A program made the position numbers and the translations under genes. The notes below the pieces were generated by a model. It saw only the letters and a list, made by a program, of their open reading frames with translations. It did not search any database and was not told the origin of the DNA. Below are positions 49,419-57,258 of a stretch of 64,000 nt of DNA, piece after piece. Source of the stretch: Chungangia koreensis (GTDB lineage Bacteria; Bacillota; Bacilli; Bacillales_A; Planococcaceae); assembly GCF_042651785.1 (NCBI RefSeq), contig NZ_JBHSEC010000003.1:1-64000 (forward strand), given 5' to 3'. The first letter of the stretch is position 1. The number at the start of each line of letters is the position of its first letter.

Positions 49419-50426
49419 TCAATACAGAACACACGCCACATGATGCCCAGGCTTCACCTCCTTCAAAGGCGGCTTTTCCTGCGAACAAATTTCTTGTGCC
49501 ATCGGACAGCGCGTATGGAACGGACAGCCTGTTGGCGGATTCGCTGGACTTGGTACATCCCCTTGCAGGACAATCCGCTCTTTTTTCAGCTTCGGATTTG
49601 GTTCCGGTATCGCTGAGATGAGAGCCTGCGTATAAGGGTGCAGCGGTTCTTGGTAAAGATCTTTATTTGAAGCGACCTCAACGAGATTGCCCAAATACAT
49701 AACACCGATCCGGTCACTCATATGCTTCACGACACTTAAATCGTGCGCAATGAACAAATACGTAAGACCGAATTCCTCTTGTAAATCCTTCAACAGATTA
49801 AGAACTTGTGATTGAACGGAAACATCCAAGGCCGAAACCGGCTCATCCGCTATAATCAGCTTCGGATTCAAAGCAAGTGCCCGGGCAATCCCGATCCGCT
49901 GACGTTGGCCCCCCGAGAATTCGTGTGCATATTTGTAATACGCTTCTTCCGGTAGTCCAACTTTTTTTAGCAGGTTTTTTACGTACTGTTTAAGTTCCTT
50001 TTTATCCCGCTTCTCGTAATTCAGGATCGGTTCGGAAATGATATCCCCGACCATTTGCATCGGATTCAAGGAAGCATAGGGATCTTGGAAGATCATTTGG
50101 AAATCCCGTCTTGCCTTTTGGAGTCTTGCTCCAGAAAGGTTCGTAATATCTTCACCCTCGAAGAGGACTTTGCCATCCGTCGGTTTCATCAACCGTAAAA
50201 TGGTTCTGCCAGTTGTCGATTTTCCACATCCGGATTCACCGACAAGGCCCAATGTTTCCCCTCTTTTAATGGTGAAGGATACATCATCGACCGCCTTCAC
50301 GTTTCCGACTACCCGGCGGAAAAATCCTCCCCGGATCGGGTAATACGTTTTCAAATTTTGAATTTCAAGCAACGCATCAGAATCAATCGGTTTACTATTT
50401 TGTTCAGTCAGTTCCTTCGTTGTCAT
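49419..50426 (-). CDS. appF: Peptide ABC transporter ATP-binding protein AppF
   Basis: 335 residues from ATG 50426, overlapping the appD stop by four bases. Walker A GESGCGKST, Q-loop FQDPYASLNPMQ, signature FSGGQRQR, Walker B LIADEPVSALD. C-terminal cysteine motif CPFHTRCPMAQEIC...CVLY, as in Dpp/Opp ATPases with a 4Cys site. Works with AppD. The N-terminal 20 residues are polar and variable. Confidence 0.95.
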   Translation of the reverse strand: MTTKELTEQNSKPIDSDALLEIQNLKTYYPIRGGFFRRVVGNVKAVDDVSFTIKRGETLGLVGESGCGKSTTGRTILRLMKPTDGKVLFEGEDITNLSGARLQKARRDFQMIFQDPYASLNPMQMVGDIISEPILNYEKRDKKELKQYVKNLLKKVGLPEEAYYKYAHEFSGGQRQRIGIARALALNPKLIIADEPVSALDVSVQSQVLNLLKDLQEEFGLTYLFIAHDLSVVKHMSDRIGVMYLGNLVEVASNKDLYQEPLHPYTQALISAIPEPNPKLKKERIVLQGDVPSPANPPTGCPFHTRCPMAQEICSQEKPPLKEVKPGHHVACVLY

Positions 50427-51454
50427 GAAACGATCGCCCCTTCTTTTTGAATGCTCTCCTCGTACAGGAGACACGCCACATCATGTCCATCTGCTACCGT
50501 TTGAAGATTCGGCGTGATTTGTGTACATTCAGGCATCGCTTTTGGACATCTGTTTGCAAATCTGCAACCAATTTGCGGCATATTCGTCAAAGAAGGTACA
50601 AGCCCTTCAATCGTCGCCAACTTCTCTACGTCTTCTTCCATCTTAGGTATCGCATTCATCAATAGCTCTGTATACGGGTGTTTCGGAGATTCAAATAATT
50701 CCTCGACACTTGCCTGTTCGACGATTTTACCTGCGTACATGACGATAACTTCATCACAGATTTCTGCTACAACCCCTAAGTCATGGGTGATCAAAATAAT
50801 GGACATGTCGTTTACTTCTTGAATACTTTTGAGCAGTTCCAATATTTGCGCTTGGACCGTTACGTCTAGTGCGGTCGTTGGTTCATCAGCAATCAGGAGC
50901 TTTGGCTGGCAGGCGATGGCCATGGCAATCATGACACGTTGACGCATTCCGCCAGAAAGCTGGTGAGGATACTCATCAACAATTTTATCTGCTCTTGGTA
51001 TACCTACGCTGCGCAACAATGCGACAGCTTTCACTTTTGCTTCTTTCTTGGATAGACCCTTTTCGTGGTTCCGTAGAACTTCCATGATCTGATAGCCAAT
51101 CGTGAACACTGGATTCAGCGAAGTCATCGGCTCCTGGAAAATCATCGAGATTTCTTTTCCTCGTATATCGTTCATTTGTTTGTCATTAAATTTCGAGATA
51201 TCTTGACCTTCAAAAAGAATTTCGCCCCCGCGGACCTCCCCCGCACCTTTGGGCAATAACTGCATGATGGAAAGTGACATCACACTCTTGCCACAGCCTG
51301 ACTCCCCTACAACGCCAACAATCCGCTTAGGCTTCACTTCAAAGGAAACCCGTTCAACTGCATTATGATATTGTCCGTCTATTTTGAAGCCTGTTTGTAA
51401 ATCCTGGACTTTCAATAGGGGTGCTTCTCCCTTGGTTGCCGCCACTCTGACCAT
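50423..51454 (-). CDS. appD: Peptide ABC transporter ATP-binding protein AppD
   Basis: 343 residues. Walker A GESGCGKSVM, Q-loop FQEPMTSLNPVF, signature LSGGMRQR, Walker B LIADEPTTALD; C-terminal CRFANRCPKAMPEC...CLLY cysteine cluster typical of DppD/OppD. First gene of appDFABC, directly behind a promoter. The order D-F-A-B-C and the trpS-opp neighbourhood argue for App rather than Dpp. Confidence 0.95.
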   Translation of the reverse strand: MVRVAATKGEAPLLKVQDLQTGFKIDGQYHNAVERVSFEVKPKRIVGVVGESGCGKSVMSLSIMQLLPKGAGEVRGGEILFEGQDISKFNDKQMNDIRGKEISMIFQEPMTSLNPVFTIGYQIMEVLRNHEKGLSKKEAKVKAVALLRSVGIPRADKIVDEYPHQLSGGMRQRVMIAMAIACQPKLLIADEPTTALDVTVQAQILELLKSIQEVNDMSIILITHDLGVVAEICDEVIVMYAGKIVEQASVEELFESPKHPYTELLMNAIPKMEEDVEKLATIEGLVPSLTNMPQIGCRFANRCPKAMPECTQITPNLQTVADGHDVACLLYEESIQKEGAIVS

Positions 51455-51497
51455 ATGAACACCTCTGAATTTCTATTTTTCTGTTAATTTAGAGTTT

Positions 51498-51526
51498 AGT
51501 TTATTACATAAGTATTACAATATCAA
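51498..51526 (-). promoter_or_regulatory. Promoter of appDFABC
   Basis: TTGATA (51521-51526), 17-bp spacer, TAAACT (51498-51503) on the minus strand, 44 bp before appD. Confidence 0.55.
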
Positions 51527-51669
51527 TAATAATTTGAAAAATTAAAATAGACTAAATGATTTAGAACATTGTAATAACGTTCTCAAACCCTTGGAAAACA
51601 TAGGTTTTATTCCCAATGTTTTTTTGGAAAAAATTATTTTCCGCGAGACTTTTTGAAACAAAAATGACA

Positions 51670-51697
51670 TAAAAAAAGAAGCCGAGTAATTTCGGCT
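51670..51697 (-). terminator. Terminator of fabH-fabF
   Basis: AGCCGA-AATTAC-TCGGCT followed by TCTTTTTTT on the minus strand, 15 bp after fabF. Confidence 0.85.
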
Positions 51698-51712
51698 CCC
51701 GTAATAACTATC

Positions 51713-52951
51713 TTATATTTTCTTCAAAAGAATGGATGCATTATGTCCCCCAAAACCGAGAGAATTGCTCATGGCATACTGAACTTCTTCTTTTCGTGCT
51801 CCATCCGTTATATAATCCAAATCACATTCAGCATCAGCTGTTTTGTAGTTCGTTGTAGGCGGAAGGATATCTTCCTTCAAGCTAAGCGCTGTGAAAATTG
51901 CCTCGATTCCACCGGCTGCGCCCAATAAATGCCCAGTCATCGATTTTGTCGAGCTCATTGCAAGCTTATATGCATGATCACCAAATACTGTTTTGACAGC
52001 CATCGTTTCAAACAGGTCATTATACGGTGTACTTGTGCCATGAGCATTGATGTAACCGACAGCGTCCGGTGTTACTTCAGCGTCTTCAAGTGCTTGTGCC
52101 ATTGCACGGGCAGCACCTTCCCCTTCCGGAGCTGGAGCCGTAATATGGTGTGCATCCCCAGTCGAGCCATAGCCAACCACTTCTGCATAGATCTTCGCTC
52201 CCCGGTTCACTGCATGCTCATACTCTTCGAGGATGACAATTCCTGCACCTTCACCAATGACAAAACCGTCTCTGTCCTTGTCAAAAGGACGGGAAGCAGA
52301 TGCTGGATCCGGATTTAAAGACAATGCCGTGTTCGCACAGAAACCTGCAACAGCCATGTTCGTAATCGGTGCTTCTGCTCCACCAGTGATCATGACATCA
52401 GCATCTCCGCGCTGAATCACTTTAAACGCGTCTCCAATCGAGTTTGTACCCGATGCACAAGCTGTTACGGTACATGAATTGATTCCTCTTGCACCAAAAT
52501 GAATGGATACTTGGCCAGAAGCCATATCCGGAATCATCATCGGCACAAAGAACGGACTAACGCGGCGATAGCCTTTTTCCAAGAAAGTGCGGAATTGCTG
52601 TTCATGTGTTTCAATTCCACCGACTCCGGAGCCGATCCACACGCCTGTACGGTTCTTCATTTCTTCCGGAAGTTCTTCTAAACCTGCATCGCGCATCGCC
52701 ATGATGGAAGCGGCGAGTGCATAATGAGTGAAGCGGTCCATTTTCCGCGCATCTTTTTTCGAAATATATTGTTCAATATCAAAATCTTTTACTTCAGCTG
52801 CCACTTTTACCGGAAAATCCTCCGGGTTCAAACGTGTAAGTGGCCCAATTCCCGATTCTCCATTCAGAACTGCTTTCCACGTCGTTTCTGCATCATTACC
52901 AAGAGGCGTTACTGCTCCGATACCTGTTACAACTACACGGCGTTTACTCAT
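51713..52951 (-). CDS. fabF: Beta-ketoacyl-ACP synthase II
   Basis: 412 residues from ATG 52951 (AAAGGAAG upstream; the longer frame is dropped). Elongating condensing enzyme of type II fatty-acid synthesis. Catalytic Cys in VTACASGTNS, His in NAHGTSTPYND and His in SMTGHLLGAAGG are all present, plus the GFGGHN end. Thirty-one bases behind fabH; one operon. In B. subtilis this pair is repressed by FapR, and a FapR-type box is seen upstream. Confidence 0.96.
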   Translation of the reverse strand: MSKRRVVVTGIGAVTPLGNDAETTWKAVLNGESGIGPLTRLNPEDFPVKVAAEVKDFDIEQYISKKDARKMDRFTHYALAASIMAMRDAGLEELPEEMKNRTGVWIGSGVGGIETHEQQFRTFLEKGYRRVSPFFVPMMIPDMASGQVSIHFGARGINSCTVTACASGTNSIGDAFKVIQRGDADVMITGGAEAPITNMAVAGFCANTALSLNPDPASASRPFDKDRDGFVIGEGAGIVILEEYEHAVNRGAKIYAEVVGYGSTGDAHHITAPAPEGEGAARAMAQALEDAEVTPDAVGYINAHGTSTPYNDLFETMAVKTVFGDHAYKLAMSSTKSMTGHLLGAAGGIEAIFTALSLKEDILPPTTNYKTADAECDLDYITDGARKEEVQYAMSNSLGFGGHNASILLKKI

Positions 52952-52982
52952 ATAAGTGTTCTTCCTTTCGCTCGTCATTCTA

Positions 52983-53915
52983 TTATTTTCCCCACTTCAT
53001 GGCGATTGCGCCCCATGTGAGACCACCGCCAAAACCGACCATGACAATCGTGTCATCATCTTTCACTTTACCATCTTTCAAGTCGTCGTAAAGTGAGATC
53101 GGAATGGATGCTGCGGATGTGTTTCCATATTTCTGAATCGTTTTCGACATCTTTTCAATAGGCAAGTCAAGCCGTTCCCGGGAAGCTTCCATGATTCGGA
53201 TATTCGCTTGGTGAGGAATGAGATAATCGACTTCATCTTTTGTAAGTCCTGCTTTTTCAATCACATTCACTGCAGACTCACCCATTTGACGCACTGCAAA
53301 TTTAAACACTTCGCGTCCGTTCATGATAATTTTATCATCTTGATACAAATGTTTCCCGCCAGTACCGTCTGCGCCTAATTCGAAAGATAAGATTCCGCGC
53401 CCTTCAGACACTTGACCGATGATTGCAGCTCCCGCTCCGTCACCGAAAAGAACAGCTGTATTCCGGTCTTCCCAATTCGTGATTTTTGAAAGCTTTTCAA
53501 CTCCGACAACCAATACATACTTGTATACGTTCGACTCGACGAATTGTTTCGCCGTAATGACGCCATACATGAAACCTGCACAGGCTGCCGAAATATCCAT
53601 AGCCGCGGCATTTTTCAAACCAAGGTTTTCTTGGATTCTGCATGCAACGGATGGAAATGGTTTATCCGGCGTGACCGTTGCCACAAGGATCAGTCCCACA
53701 TCTTCAGGAGAGATTCCTGCATTTTCAATCGCTTCGCGTGCTGCTTCCGTTGCCAAATGGGATGTGTCTTGTTCATCTCCGGCAATTCTGCGTTCTTCTA
53801 TTCCGGTCATCGTCCGAATCCACTCGTCAGATGTATCCATCATCTTTTCTAAATCAAAATTTGTCAAAACTTTGTTGGGCACACATTTTCCGATGCCAAT
53901 AAAACCTGCATTCAT
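52983..53915 (-). CDS. fabH: Beta-ketoacyl-ACP synthase III (FabHA type)
   Basis: 310 residues from ATG 53915 (MNAGFIGIGKCVPNKVLTN). Starts fatty-acid synthesis by condensing acyl-CoA primers with malonyl-ACP; Gram-positive enzymes prefer branched primers. Catalytic Cys in SAACAGFMYG, His in IPHQANIRI, Asn in YGNTSAAS. First gene of fabH-fabF. Strong promoter with FapR operator 30-75 bp upstream. The fabF neighbour and synteny indicate the B. subtilis fabHA copy; the fabHB paralogue would be elsewhere. Confidence 0.96.
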   Translation of the reverse strand: MNAGFIGIGKCVPNKVLTNFDLEKMMDTSDEWIRTMTGIEERRIAGDEQDTSHLATEAAREAIENAGISPEDVGLILVATVTPDKPFPSVACRIQENLGLKNAAAMDISAACAGFMYGVITAKQFVESNVYKYVLVVGVEKLSKITNWEDRNTAVLFGDGAGAAIIGQVSEGRGILSFELGADGTGGKHLYQDDKIIMNGREVFKFAVRQMGESAVNVIEKAGLTKDEVDYLIPHQANIRIMEASRERLDLPIEKMSKTIQKYGNTSAASIPISLYDDLKDGKVKDDDTIVMVGFGGGLTWGAIAMKWGK

Positions 53916-53944
53916 ATTTCCGCCCTCTTTCATAATATCAAATA

Positions 53945-53961
53945 TTAGTACCTGGTAATAA
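53945..53961. promoter_or_regulatory. FapR operator
   Basis: TTAGTACCTGGTAATAA, very near the FapR consensus (TTAGTACC-TR-GTACTAA type), immediately downstream of the -10 box. FapR-malonyl-CoA controls fabHAF in B. subtilis. Confidence 0.8.
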
Positions 53962-53989
53962 TAGTAACTGAAAGTTTGAGATTTTTCAA
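53961..53989 (-). promoter_or_regulatory. Promoter of fabH-fabF
   Basis: TTGAAA (53984-53989), 17-bp spacer, TACTAT (53961-53966) on the minus strand. The FapR box abuts the -10, so bound FapR would block initiation. Confidence 0.75.
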
Positions 53990-54105
53990 GATGCCAGTCA
54001 CGGTTTCGCCAAAAATTCTAATCGTTGAGGGAAAAGTTTCTTTTGATGTTGGGCAGGCTATGATATCATGATAAGAGAATATTTCTGTTTAGAGGTGAAT
54101 CCGAA

Positions 54106-54294
54106 ATGAAATATATTATGACATTATTTTGGTCAGTCATTTTGACAAATGTCTTGGGTTACGTAGTATCATCCGTACAAGGTACTGAAAATAATTTCAC
54201 TTTAGTAACGGTTATTGGAGTAATTATTGCAGTCCTAATTTTCGTAATCGATGCTGTTCTTCCTAAGAACGAAGCAATTGCAGACCACCATTGA
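54106..54294 (+). CDS. yjzD: DUF2929 membrane protein YjzD
   Basis: 62 residues with two membrane helices (about 3-22 and 33-52): MKYIMTLFWSVILTNVLGYVV, then FTLVTVIGVIIAVLIFVIDAVLP. Matches the small YjzD/DUF2929 family of Bacillales, found upstream of fabHA in B. subtilis, as here. Function is unknown. It starts behind TTTAGAGGTGAATCCGAA and ends in a clear terminator. Confidence 0.85.
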   Translation: MKYIMTLFWSVILTNVLGYVVSSVQGTENNFTLVTVIGVIIAVLIFVIDAVLPKNEAIADHH

Positions 54295-54306
54295 TTAAAT
54301 GAAGTG

Positions 54307-54345
54307 CCGCTTTTCTGGTCGTGAACCGGAAAGCGGTTTTTATTT
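54307..54345 (+). terminator. Terminator of yjzD
   Basis: CCGCTTT..GG / CC..AAAGCGG stem followed by TTTTTATTTTT. Confidence 0.85.
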
Positions 54346-54416
54346 TTGGATTAAAGATGGTGGCGGGCTAAAAAATCGTTGTGTCATGCGACAACGCACG
54401 CATGACCGACATCCTA

Positions 54417-54521
54417 TCGGCCTTGTTTGAAACGAATTTGCAAGTATTCGACATGAAATTGCAAGTATTCGACACGAATTTGCAAGTATTCGACAAAAAC
54501 TTGCAAGTAAATTTCAATGAA
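54417..54521. repeat. Intergenic tandem array B, 21-bp period
   Basis: TTGCAAG recurs at 54438, 54459, 54480 and 54501, exactly 21 bp apart; three units share TTGCAAGTATTCGACA. A degenerate first copy in phase lies at 54417 (13 of 21 matches). Located between the yjzD and clpB terminators. The gap 54,295-54,713 otherwise holds a GC-rich hairpin-like element. Confidence 0.85.
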
Positions 54522-54544
54522 CAAAGGACAGCCGATAAAATATA

Positions 54545-54615
54545 AATACCTGGAGCAATCGCTCCAGTCGGCCGCTTTTCGCGGGCTCGCGCCAAGCCTA
54601 CGGAAAGCGAAGGGG
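54545..54615. repeat. GC-rich imperfect hairpin element, possible dispersed repeat
   Basis: Includes CTGGAGCGATTGCTCCAG (reverse strand) and CGCTTTCCG...CGCGAAAAGCG arms around GGCGCGAGCC. Base composition differs from the neighbours. The words recall a dispersed GC-rich repeat seen in many Bacillales genomes; identity is from memory. Confidence 0.5.
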
Positions 54616-54674
54616 CAGGAACTGCTGAATTTCTTATACAATATTAATTAAAATCCTACTTTGTTTACAGTCAA

Positions 54675-54703
54675 AAAGGACAGCCTATATTTGGCTGTCC
54701 TTT
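54675..54703 (-). terminator. Terminator of clpB
   Basis: 11-bp stem AAAGGACAGCC / GGCTGTCCTTT, 10 bp after the clpB stop; minus-strand tail TTTTTGAC. Confidence 0.85.
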
Positions 54704-54713
54704 GTTGTTATTC

Positions 54714-56849
54714 TTACACTCTATTCACTTTCACTTGACCATCTTCTAAAACTACTTGCAACTTACCGCCTGGAGGCACTTCTCCTTTGATTAACTCACG
54801 AGCGACGGCCGTTTCAACATGACGTTGGATGAACCGTTTAAGTGGACGGGCACCGAATTCAGGATCCGTCCCCTCCTTCACGACCCAATCTAACACGTCT
54901 TGGTCTACGGTTAAGTCAATCTCTTGCCCAGCAAGACGCTTGCGTAAGCCATTCATCATCTTCTCAGCGATCTTAATAAAATCGTTGCCTTTCAATGAAT
55001 GGAAAATGATAATATCATCCATCCGGTTGAGAAGTTCCGGCTTGAAATGTTGCCGAAGTGCAGCCATTACTAAATCTTCGACAGCGTGTTCCTCTGTTTG
55101 ATCCAAACCTTGCAGTAAATATGCCGAACCGATATTAGAAGTCATGATGACAACCGTATTTGTGAAATCGACATTCCTGCCTTGGCTATCCGTAATACGT
55201 CCATCATCCAATAGCTGTAGGAGGATATTGGCCACATCTGGATGAGCCTTCTCAATTTCATCCAAGAGGACTACGGAATAAGGATTGCGTCGGACTGCTT
55301 CTGTCAATTGGCCGCCTTCCTCGTAGCCGATATATCCAGGAGGAGCTCCGACTAAACGGGAGACGCTATGCTTCTCCATATATTCGGACATATCTATCCG
55401 GATGAAATGGTCTTCCGAATCGAATAGCGTTGCAGCTAATGTCTTAGCTAACTCGGTCTTCCCGACCCCAGTCGGTCCTAAGAATAGGAATGAACCGATC
55501 GGCCGATTCGGATCTTTTATTCCGGCGCGGGCGCGCCAAACTGCTTCCGTTACTAATTGAACCGCCTGATCCTGGCCAACTACCCGTTCTTCTAAAGTTT
55601 CCCTTAAACGAAGGAGTTTTTCCCGATCTCCTTCGACAAGTTTCGTCACTGGAATTCCTGTCCAGCGACCGACGATGGAAGCAATCTCATCTTCCGTCAC
55701 GTCCTCGCGAAGAAGGCGACTTTCCGTTCCTTCTTGTAATTCACTTTCAAGTGTTTCCAAATCCTTTTCCAACGCAGGGATATCTCCGTACCGGAGTTCC
55801 GCCGCTTTATTCAAATCATAGCGATCTTCTGCGTCTTCCAATTCCCGGCGGTACTGGTCAAGCTGCTCCCGCTTTTCTTTGATGAACTTAAGCGATTCTT
55901 TTTCCTTTGCCCATTTTGCACGCATGTCTTCAGTCGATGTGCGAAGTTCTTCAAGTTCTTCACGCAATGATCGCAAACGGGTTTGACTCGCAGCATCCTT
56001 CTCTTTCATGAGCGCCTGCTCCTCAATTTCGAGCTGCATCATGCGCCGCGTCACTTCGTCTAACTCCTGTGGCATCGAGTCAATTTCTGTCCGGATCATC
56101 GCACACGCTTCATCCACCAAGTCGATTGCCTTATCCGGGAGGAAACGTTCCGTTAAGTAACGATTTGATAATGTTGCCGCTGCCACTAATGCACGGTCAT
56201 GGATCCGAACACCGTGGTGCAATTCAAAACGTTCTTTCAATCCGCGCAAAATTGAAACCGTATCTTCGACAGATGGTTCGCGAACGAGCACCTGTTGGAA
56301 ACGCCGCTCCAAAGCCGGATCCTTTTCGATATACATCCGGTACTCATCAAGTGTCGTTGCACCGATACAGTACAGTTCACCTCTGGCAAGCATCGGCTTC
56401 AACATATTCCCTGCATCCATCGCACCCTCAGTTTTTCCTGCACCGACAATGGTGTGGATTTCGTCGATGAAAAGGATGATCTTCCCTTCGCTCTCTTTCA
56501 CTTGTTTCAGAACCGCTTTCATCCGTTCTTCAAATTCACCACGGTATTTCGCTCCTGCGATCAGAGAACTCATATCCAATTCATAAATTGTTTTTTCCTT
56601 AAGGCCTTCCGGAACATCCTTCTTTACAATCCGCTGTGCCAAGCCCTCAACAATCGCCGTTTTACCGACACCTGGTTCGCCGATCAGTACTGGATTGTTC
56701 TTAGTCTTTCTTGATAAGATCCGTATGACATCCCTTATTTCCTGGTCACGTCCAATAACGGGATCCATCTTCCCATTCTTCACTTCATCCACTAAATTTC
56801 GTCCATATAACTCTAAAGGATTCTTTTGTTCTTCTTGTGCAAATCTCAT
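54714..56849 (-). CDS. clpB: ClpB disaggregase lacking the N-terminal domain
   Basis: 711 residues against about 860 for full ClpB. AAA-1 has GEPGVGKTAIVEG and FIDEIHTIVG; the coiled-coil M domain spans about 255-385; AAA-2 has GPTGVGKTELAK, LLDEIEKAH and the C-terminal PEFGARPLKR. The Clp_N domain (about 150 residues) is missing. The protein starts MRFAQEEQKNPLELYGRNL, right where the domain linker normally is, behind AGGGGTGG and ATG, with a promoter and CtsR box upstream. It therefore looks native, like the shorter E. coli ClpB form made from an internal start. Rescues aggregated proteins with DnaK. Confidence 0.95.
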   Translation of the reverse strand: MRFAQEEQKNPLELYGRNLVDEVKNGKMDPVIGRDQEIRDVIRILSRKTKNNPVLIGEPGVGKTAIVEGLAQRIVKKDVPEGLKEKTIYELDMSSLIAGAKYRGEFEERMKAVLKQVKESEGKIILFIDEIHTIVGAGKTEGAMDAGNMLKPMLARGELYCIGATTLDEYRMYIEKDPALERRFQQVLVREPSVEDTVSILRGLKERFELHHGVRIHDRALVAAATLSNRYLTERFLPDKAIDLVDEACAMIRTEIDSMPQELDEVTRRMMQLEIEEQALMKEKDAASQTRLRSLREELEELRTSTEDMRAKWAKEKESLKFIKEKREQLDQYRRELEDAEDRYDLNKAAELRYGDIPALEKDLETLESELQEGTESRLLREDVTEDEIASIVGRWTGIPVTKLVEGDREKLLRLRETLEERVVGQDQAVQLVTEAVWRARAGIKDPNRPIGSFLFLGPTGVGKTELAKTLAATLFDSEDHFIRIDMSEYMEKHSVSRLVGAPPGYIGYEEGGQLTEAVRRNPYSVVLLDEIEKAHPDVANILLQLLDDGRITDSQGRNVDFTNTVVIMTSNIGSAYLLQGLDQTEEHAVEDLVMAALRQHFKPELLNRMDDIIIFHSLKGNDFIKIAEKMMNGLRKRLAGQEIDLTVDQDVLDWVVKEGTDPEFGARPLKRFIQRHVETAVARELIKGEVPPGGKLQVVLEDGQVKVNRV

Positions 56850-56871
56850 CTATAGCCACCCCTATTCAAGT

Positions 56872-56888
56872 TTGACCTTTTTTGACTA
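56872..56888. promoter_or_regulatory. CtsR operator upstream of clpB
   Basis: Minus strand AGTCAAAAAAGGTCAAA, an exact fit to the direct repeat (A/G)GTCAAA-NAN-(A/G)GTCAAA. Lies between the -10 box and the ribosome site. Confidence 0.88.
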
Positions 56889-56893
56889 ATTCA

Positions 56894-56923
56894 ATTATAG
56901 AACGTTTTATTCTTCATTTCCAA
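56894..56923 (-). promoter_or_regulatory. Sigma-A promoter of clpB
   Basis: TTGGAA (56918-56923), 18-bp spacer, perfect TATAAT (56894-56899) on the minus strand. Confidence 0.75.
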
Positions 56924-57033
56924 TAAAATGCTTATGCCTAATTTACGGATTGGTTCAGTGAAAGTTCCACCCACTTATTACTGTTACCCTCTTTTGATAA
57001 ATTTAATAAATTCCTCTACACCCGAAATTTTGA

Positions 57034-57158
57034 TTGTACACTTTGTGGATTTCATTGTAGACTTTTGGGATTTCGTTGTAGACCTCGCTTGTATGGTTGT
57101 ACACTTTCGGCATTTGGTTGTACACTTTCGGCATTTGATTGTAAACCAGACTATTTCA
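57034..57158. repeat. Intergenic tandem array C, 21-bp period
   Basis: TTGTA recurs at 57034, 57055, 57076, 57097, 57118 and 57139, exactly 21 bp apart. Two units are identical (TTGTACACTTTCGGCATTTG). The array lies between the terminator of the GGDEF-EAL gene and the clpB promoter. The gap 56,850-57,258 contains otherwise only those control elements. Confidence 0.88.
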
Positions 57159-57162
57159 TATA

Positions 57163-57192
57163 AATTAAAAAGACTACCCAGCTGGATAGCCT
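57163..57192 (-). terminator. Terminator of the GGDEF-EAL gene
   Basis: GGCTATCC-AGCT-GGGTAGTC followed by TTTTTAATTT on the minus strand. Confidence 0.65.
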
Positions 57193-57258
57193 CCATTTGT
57201 AGATCCGATAAAATTAACTAACAACTCACGAAACTCTCTTTTCGACTAAAAAGAGTTC

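Noticed and set aside
53419..53958. Long plus-strand frame opposite fabH
   Set aside because: Antisense shadow of a well-supported gene, no start signal; same for the frames opposite pdxT, pdxS, oppA and clpB.
54368..54641. Two overlapping minus-strand frames with 7-residue repeats
   Set aside because: They are by-products of the 21-bp tandem array; no ribosome site, two frames open equally, and the region is outside transcripts.
31028..57158. CRISPR arrays
   Set aside because: The three repeat arrays have no repeat-spacer structure of the usual size (units 21 bp, no unique spacers) and no cas genes are present.
56928..57221. Plus- and minus-strand frames with heptad repeats over array C
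   Set aside because: Same reason: period divisible by three keeps frames open on both strands; composition is repeat-driven.
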